From positions 1 to 64,000 of the forward strand of contig JAEETA010000008.1 in assembly GCA_016286555.1 (NCBI GenBank): 64,000 nucleotides of DNA, written 5' to 3'. The position numbers and the translations under genes are program-made. Below, piece after piece: positions 61,518-64,000 of the stretch (positions are counted from its first letter, which is position 1; each line of letters starts with the position of its first letter). The notes beneath the pieces are model-generated. The model was not told the DNA's origin, did not search any database, and saw nothing but the letters and a program-made list of their open reading frames with translations. This DNA comes from Lachnospiraceae bacterium (GTDB taxonomy: Bacteria > Bacillota > Clostridia > Lachnospirales > Lachnospiraceae).

Positions 61518-62147
61518 CTAGAACCCGAGCGAATCGTTCACCAGGATCACATGGATCCGCCCCTCATGGCGGGAGAACCGGGTGATCAGGAACTGGCAGC
61601 AGATGGTGTCAGGGGATTTGCAATTCATGCAGGATCCCGTTTTCGCACAGGGAGTGGTGAGGCCGAAGCGCTGTGCGTTGATGGGAGCGGCCACATTCCG
61701 TGCTCTCTTCATGGCAGCGTCCACATCGGGGCAGACCTTGTTCATGCCCACAATGGCGATGACATGCTTAGGACCCTGGGCGATGGCGGAGACGCGGTTG
61801 GAATTTCCGTCGATGTTCACCATGACGCCGTCCTCGGTAATAGCATTGGCACTGGTGAGGAAGTAGTCCGCGTCGTAGGCAGCCAGCATGGCAGCCCGCT
61901 TATCCTCTGCCTTGTCTCTGTCGATGAAATTGTAATTGCCCTCTTTCAGCGCAGTCACGAGACCGATCTCATGAGCGCTCATGGCGCCGCCCATGGCGAT
62001 GGAGGAGCCCTCCGGGATCAGCTCCAGGGCAAGCTTCAACGCTTCCTCTTTGTCCTCGGCATAGTAAGCCTTCATGTTTCTGGACTCGATCCCCTTGGCA
62101 ACCTTCTGTGCCAGGAGACGGTTTCTTTGCTTAATAACGTCACTCAT
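61518..62147 (-). CDS. LUD-domain protein (LutC/YkgG-like)
   Basis: The 209-residue protein matches the LUD family, with LELIPEGSSIAMGGAMSAHE, ADYFLTSANAITEDGVMVNI, DGNSNRVSAIAQGPKHVIAI and a Cys-rich CAKTGSCMNCKSPDTICC. LutC acts in lactate oxidation with LutA and LutB, but those genes are absent here. Stand-alone LUD proteins are common in Clostridia with unclear function. GGGGGG precedes the ATG. Confidence 0.9.
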   Translation of the reverse strand: MSDVIKQRNRLLAQKVAKGIESRNMKAYYAEDKEEALKLALELIPEGSSIAMGGAMSAHEIGLVTALKEGNYNFIDRDKAEDKRAAMLAAYDADYFLTSANAITEDGVMVNIDGNSNRVSAIAQGPKHVIAIVGMNKVCPDVDAAMKRARNVAAPINAQRFGLTTPCAKTGSCMNCKSPDTICCQFLITRFSRHEGRIHVILVNDSLGF

Positions 62148-62219
62148 GTCATTTTACCCCCCTGATCATTCTATCCATTTCTGTATTCTTTCGCGAATCG
62201 CTTCACAGTTCTCACATTC

Positions 62220-63953
62220 CTACAGCCCTTGCACCAACGCTTCGATATCTTCCGGCAGCATGGGTTTACCCCACAGATAACCCTGAATGTAATCGCAGCC
62301 GATCTCCTTCAGCGTATCCAGCTGCGCCTCTTCCTCCACACCTTCGGAGATGACCTCATATCCCATGATATGTCCCAGGGAAATGATGGCTGCCACGTAC
62401 TGCTTCGATTTCTCGCTGCTGTTCATGGAATCGATGAAGGTCTTGTCCACCTTCAGCAGGTTCGCGGGTATTTTATTCAGATAGTTGAGAGACGAGTAGC
62501 CGGTTCCGAAATCGTCGATGGCAATCTGGACACCCATGCGCCGCAGCTCCTCCATGTCCTTCGCCGCCTGGTCCAGTGACTCGATCATGATGGACTCCGT
62601 GATCTCCACTTCCAGATGTTCCGCAGACATGCCGCTCTCTGCGATCCGTGCCTTCATTTCCTCCAGGAAATCGCTCTTCATCAGATGACGGACGGAGACA
62701 TTCACACTTAAGGTTACATCCAGATCGTATTTTTTGATCAGCTCACCCACAAAGACGGACGCTTTGCGAAATACCTCAGAATCGATCCGGTCGATGAGTC
62801 CCACCTTCTCCGCCACCGGGATAAAGTCTCCCGGGAAAATGACAGATCCGTCAACATCCCTCATACGGGCCAGTGCCTCGAATCCCCGAAGCTTATGCTC
62901 CATGTCATACTGGGGCTGGAGCATAAAGAACACATTGTCCCGGTCCAGCGCCATGCGGATCTTGCCCTCGATCTCCAGAGCCCGCTCGTTGAAATGCATG
63001 TCCTTGGAATACCTGCGAATATGCTCGCTGCTGGCGGTATCCTTGATCTCGTGCATGGCGATGTCGGAGTAAGAGATCACGGAATCCATATCCGTGGTAT
63101 CGGTGGGATACACTGCATAGCCGAAACTGGCCGTAATGTAGAAATCATAGCCGGAGCTGTTCCGCTGATCGTCCAGTACCGCTTCATAGTCCCGGATGGT
63201 TTTCAGGATGTCCTCTTCGTCCCGGAACCTCCGGATCACCAGAGCGAACTCGTCCCCGTTCAGACGGGCAACGAAATCCTGGGTGCCGGAACTGCCGGTG
63301 TCAGCGATCTCCTTCCACTTAGAAGAGATGTCAATGAGTACCATATTTCCGGTCTCAAATCCCATGGTATCGTTGATGACCTTAAACCCGTTGATGTCGA
63401 TGGAGACCACGGCAAAAGGTTCGTTCTTCTTGACCAGGGCTTCCACCAGTTCGGTAAAAGCAAACCAATTGGGCAGCATCGTCAGCATGTCCGTCACGGC
63501 CTGACGCCGTATCTCGTTCTGGTACTCGTCCACTTTCCGGTTGTTCAGATAAATAAATGTGACGGTGATGACGGCCAGGAGATCACCGAAGACACCGGGA
63601 AGGCTGGTCATATTGTGCCGCAAAAAAATCCCCATGAGGATCATGGGAAGCTCCGCAACCAGCAGGACCACCGCCGCCAGATACCCTCTCTTTTCATAGA
63701 ACACCGCCAGCAGGATCACCATGATGTTGGAAAGGGAGGACAGGACTCCCGCAAAGGTGTAGACCGGAACAGGCTGCCCGGAGATCATCAGTACCGCACC
63801 GGATCCCGCAATGAAGCTGATGACGCCGCTGACCAGCAGGTAACCCGCCACCAGTGCCCAGAAAACCCAGTCGGGGCCGCTCCGCTTCATCAGATAGAGG
63901 CGACGAAGGGTCTCTTCTATATTCTTTTTTGCCTGTGTTTCACTTTTTCTCAT
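62220..63953 (-). CDS. Membrane GGDEF-EAL cyclic-di-GMP protein
   Basis: The 577-residue protein has a five- to six-helix membrane domain (about 28-145), a GGDEF domain (about 155-310) and an EAL domain (about 325-570). The GGDEF site reads RLNGDEF, with the first Gly replaced, so cyclase activity is questionable. The EAL domain keeps its catalytic set (FEALARM, VNVS, EITES, IDDFGTGYSS, VDKTFID, SEGVE), so it is probably a phosphodiesterase. The membrane domain aligns to that of the HD-GYP protein at 10.7-12.8 kb. GGGGAGAGG supports the start at 63953. Confidence 0.92.
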   Translation of the reverse strand: MRKSETQAKKNIEETLRRLYLMKRSGPDWVFWALVAGYLLVSGVISFIAGSGAVLMISGQPVPVYTFAGVLSSLSNIMVILLAVFYEKRGYLAAVVLLVAELPMILMGIFLRHNMTSLPGVFGDLLAVITVTFIYLNNRKVDEYQNEIRRQAVTDMLTMLPNWFAFTELVEALVKKNEPFAVVSIDINGFKVINDTMGFETGNMVLIDISSKWKEIADTGSSGTQDFVARLNGDEFALVIRRFRDEEDILKTIRDYEAVLDDQRNSSGYDFYITASFGYAVYPTDTTDMDSVISYSDIAMHEIKDTASSEHIRRYSKDMHFNERALEIEGKIRMALDRDNVFFMLQPQYDMEHKLRGFEALARMRDVDGSVIFPGDFIPVAEKVGLIDRIDSEVFRKASVFVGELIKKYDLDVTLSVNVSVRHLMKSDFLEEMKARIAESGMSAEHLEVEITESIMIESLDQAAKDMEELRRMGVQIAIDDFGTGYSSLNYLNKIPANLLKVDKTFIDSMNSSEKSKQYVAAIISLGHIMGYEVISEGVEEEAQLDTLKEIGCDYIQGYLWGKPMLPEDIEALVQGL

Positions 63954-64000
63954 AGAGCCTCTCCCCATCATACACGGCGATGTCTTCTCTTGCGGAACTT

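Noticed and set aside
61518..62147. LUD protein considered as part of a lactate-oxidation (lutABC) operon.
   Set aside because: No lutA or lutB gene adjoins, so only the domain assignment is kept.

Overview
The window looks like chromosomal DNA of a motile, anaerobic, Gram-positive Clostridia member, most likely Lachnospiraceae-like. It has mid-50s GC by eye and strong AGGAGG ribosome binding sites. HrcA/CIRCE control, a LytTR regulator, a LiaF-like protein, CPBP, PrsW and rhomboid membrane proteases, an Lsa-type ABC-F protein, clostridial carbohydrate enzymes and a chemotaxis-linked [FeFe]-hydrogenase protein point the same way. The taxon is an inference. No rRNA, tRNA, insertion sequence, integrase or CRISPR array was seen.

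Layout. 1-6.4 kb: XRE regulator with a membrane partner, a CPBP protease, an intracellular GH95 fucosidase, and a LytTR/LiaF-like pair behind a 21-bp direct repeat. 6.4-12.8 kb: a four-gene minus-strand module (VWA/metallopeptidase-like protein, MoxR AAA+ ATPase, leucine-rich-repeat protein, small unknown) below an HD-GYP c-di-GMP phosphodiesterase. 13-16 kb: a frameshifted TPR gene, an XRE protein and a beta-helix lipoprotein with 18-residue repeats. 16-21.7 kb: accessory genes, including an MqsR-like toxin with a Panacea-domain antitoxin and an unknown three-gene cluster. 21.7-26.7 kb: rhomboid, methyltransferase, metallo-beta-lactamase-fold, SCP2 and GH43 genes. 26.7-34.5 kb: an ABC-F protein behind an attenuator-like leader, a diguanylate cyclase overlapping a solute-binding lipoprotein, a zinc-knuckle lipoprotein with an alpha/beta hydrolase, and a CIRCE-controlled Hsp20.

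34.6-39.4 kb is AT-richer accessory DNA: an unknown 443-residue protein, a DUF4417 / HNH-type nuclease / putative immunity operon, and an AAA-DUF4143 ATPase behind four 33-bp tandem repeats. 39.4-43 kb holds membrane proteins (zinc ribbon with an S/D/W tail, PrsW, DUF4173). 43-50.4 kb is a signalling and transport block: a soluble [FeFe]-hydrogenase-like chemoreceptor, a solute-binding lipoprotein with a fused permease-ATPase, and a dCACHE chemoreceptor. 50.4-54.4 kb holds an alpha/beta hydrolase, a sugar isomerase/oxidoreductase pair and a HAD phosphatase. 54.5-57.7 kb is an ExbB/ExbD-type energy-transduction operon, unexpected in a monoderm. 57.8-62.1 kb has a heterodimeric ABC exporter and a LUD protein. 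A GGDEF-EAL protein closes the window.

Two themes link the window. Three c-di-GMP enzymes and two chemoreceptors suggest dense motility and behaviour control, and the HD-GYP and GGDEF-EAL proteins share the same membrane input domain. Several small accessory modules, some with toxin/antidote logic, are interspersed among housekeeping and carbohydrate genes.
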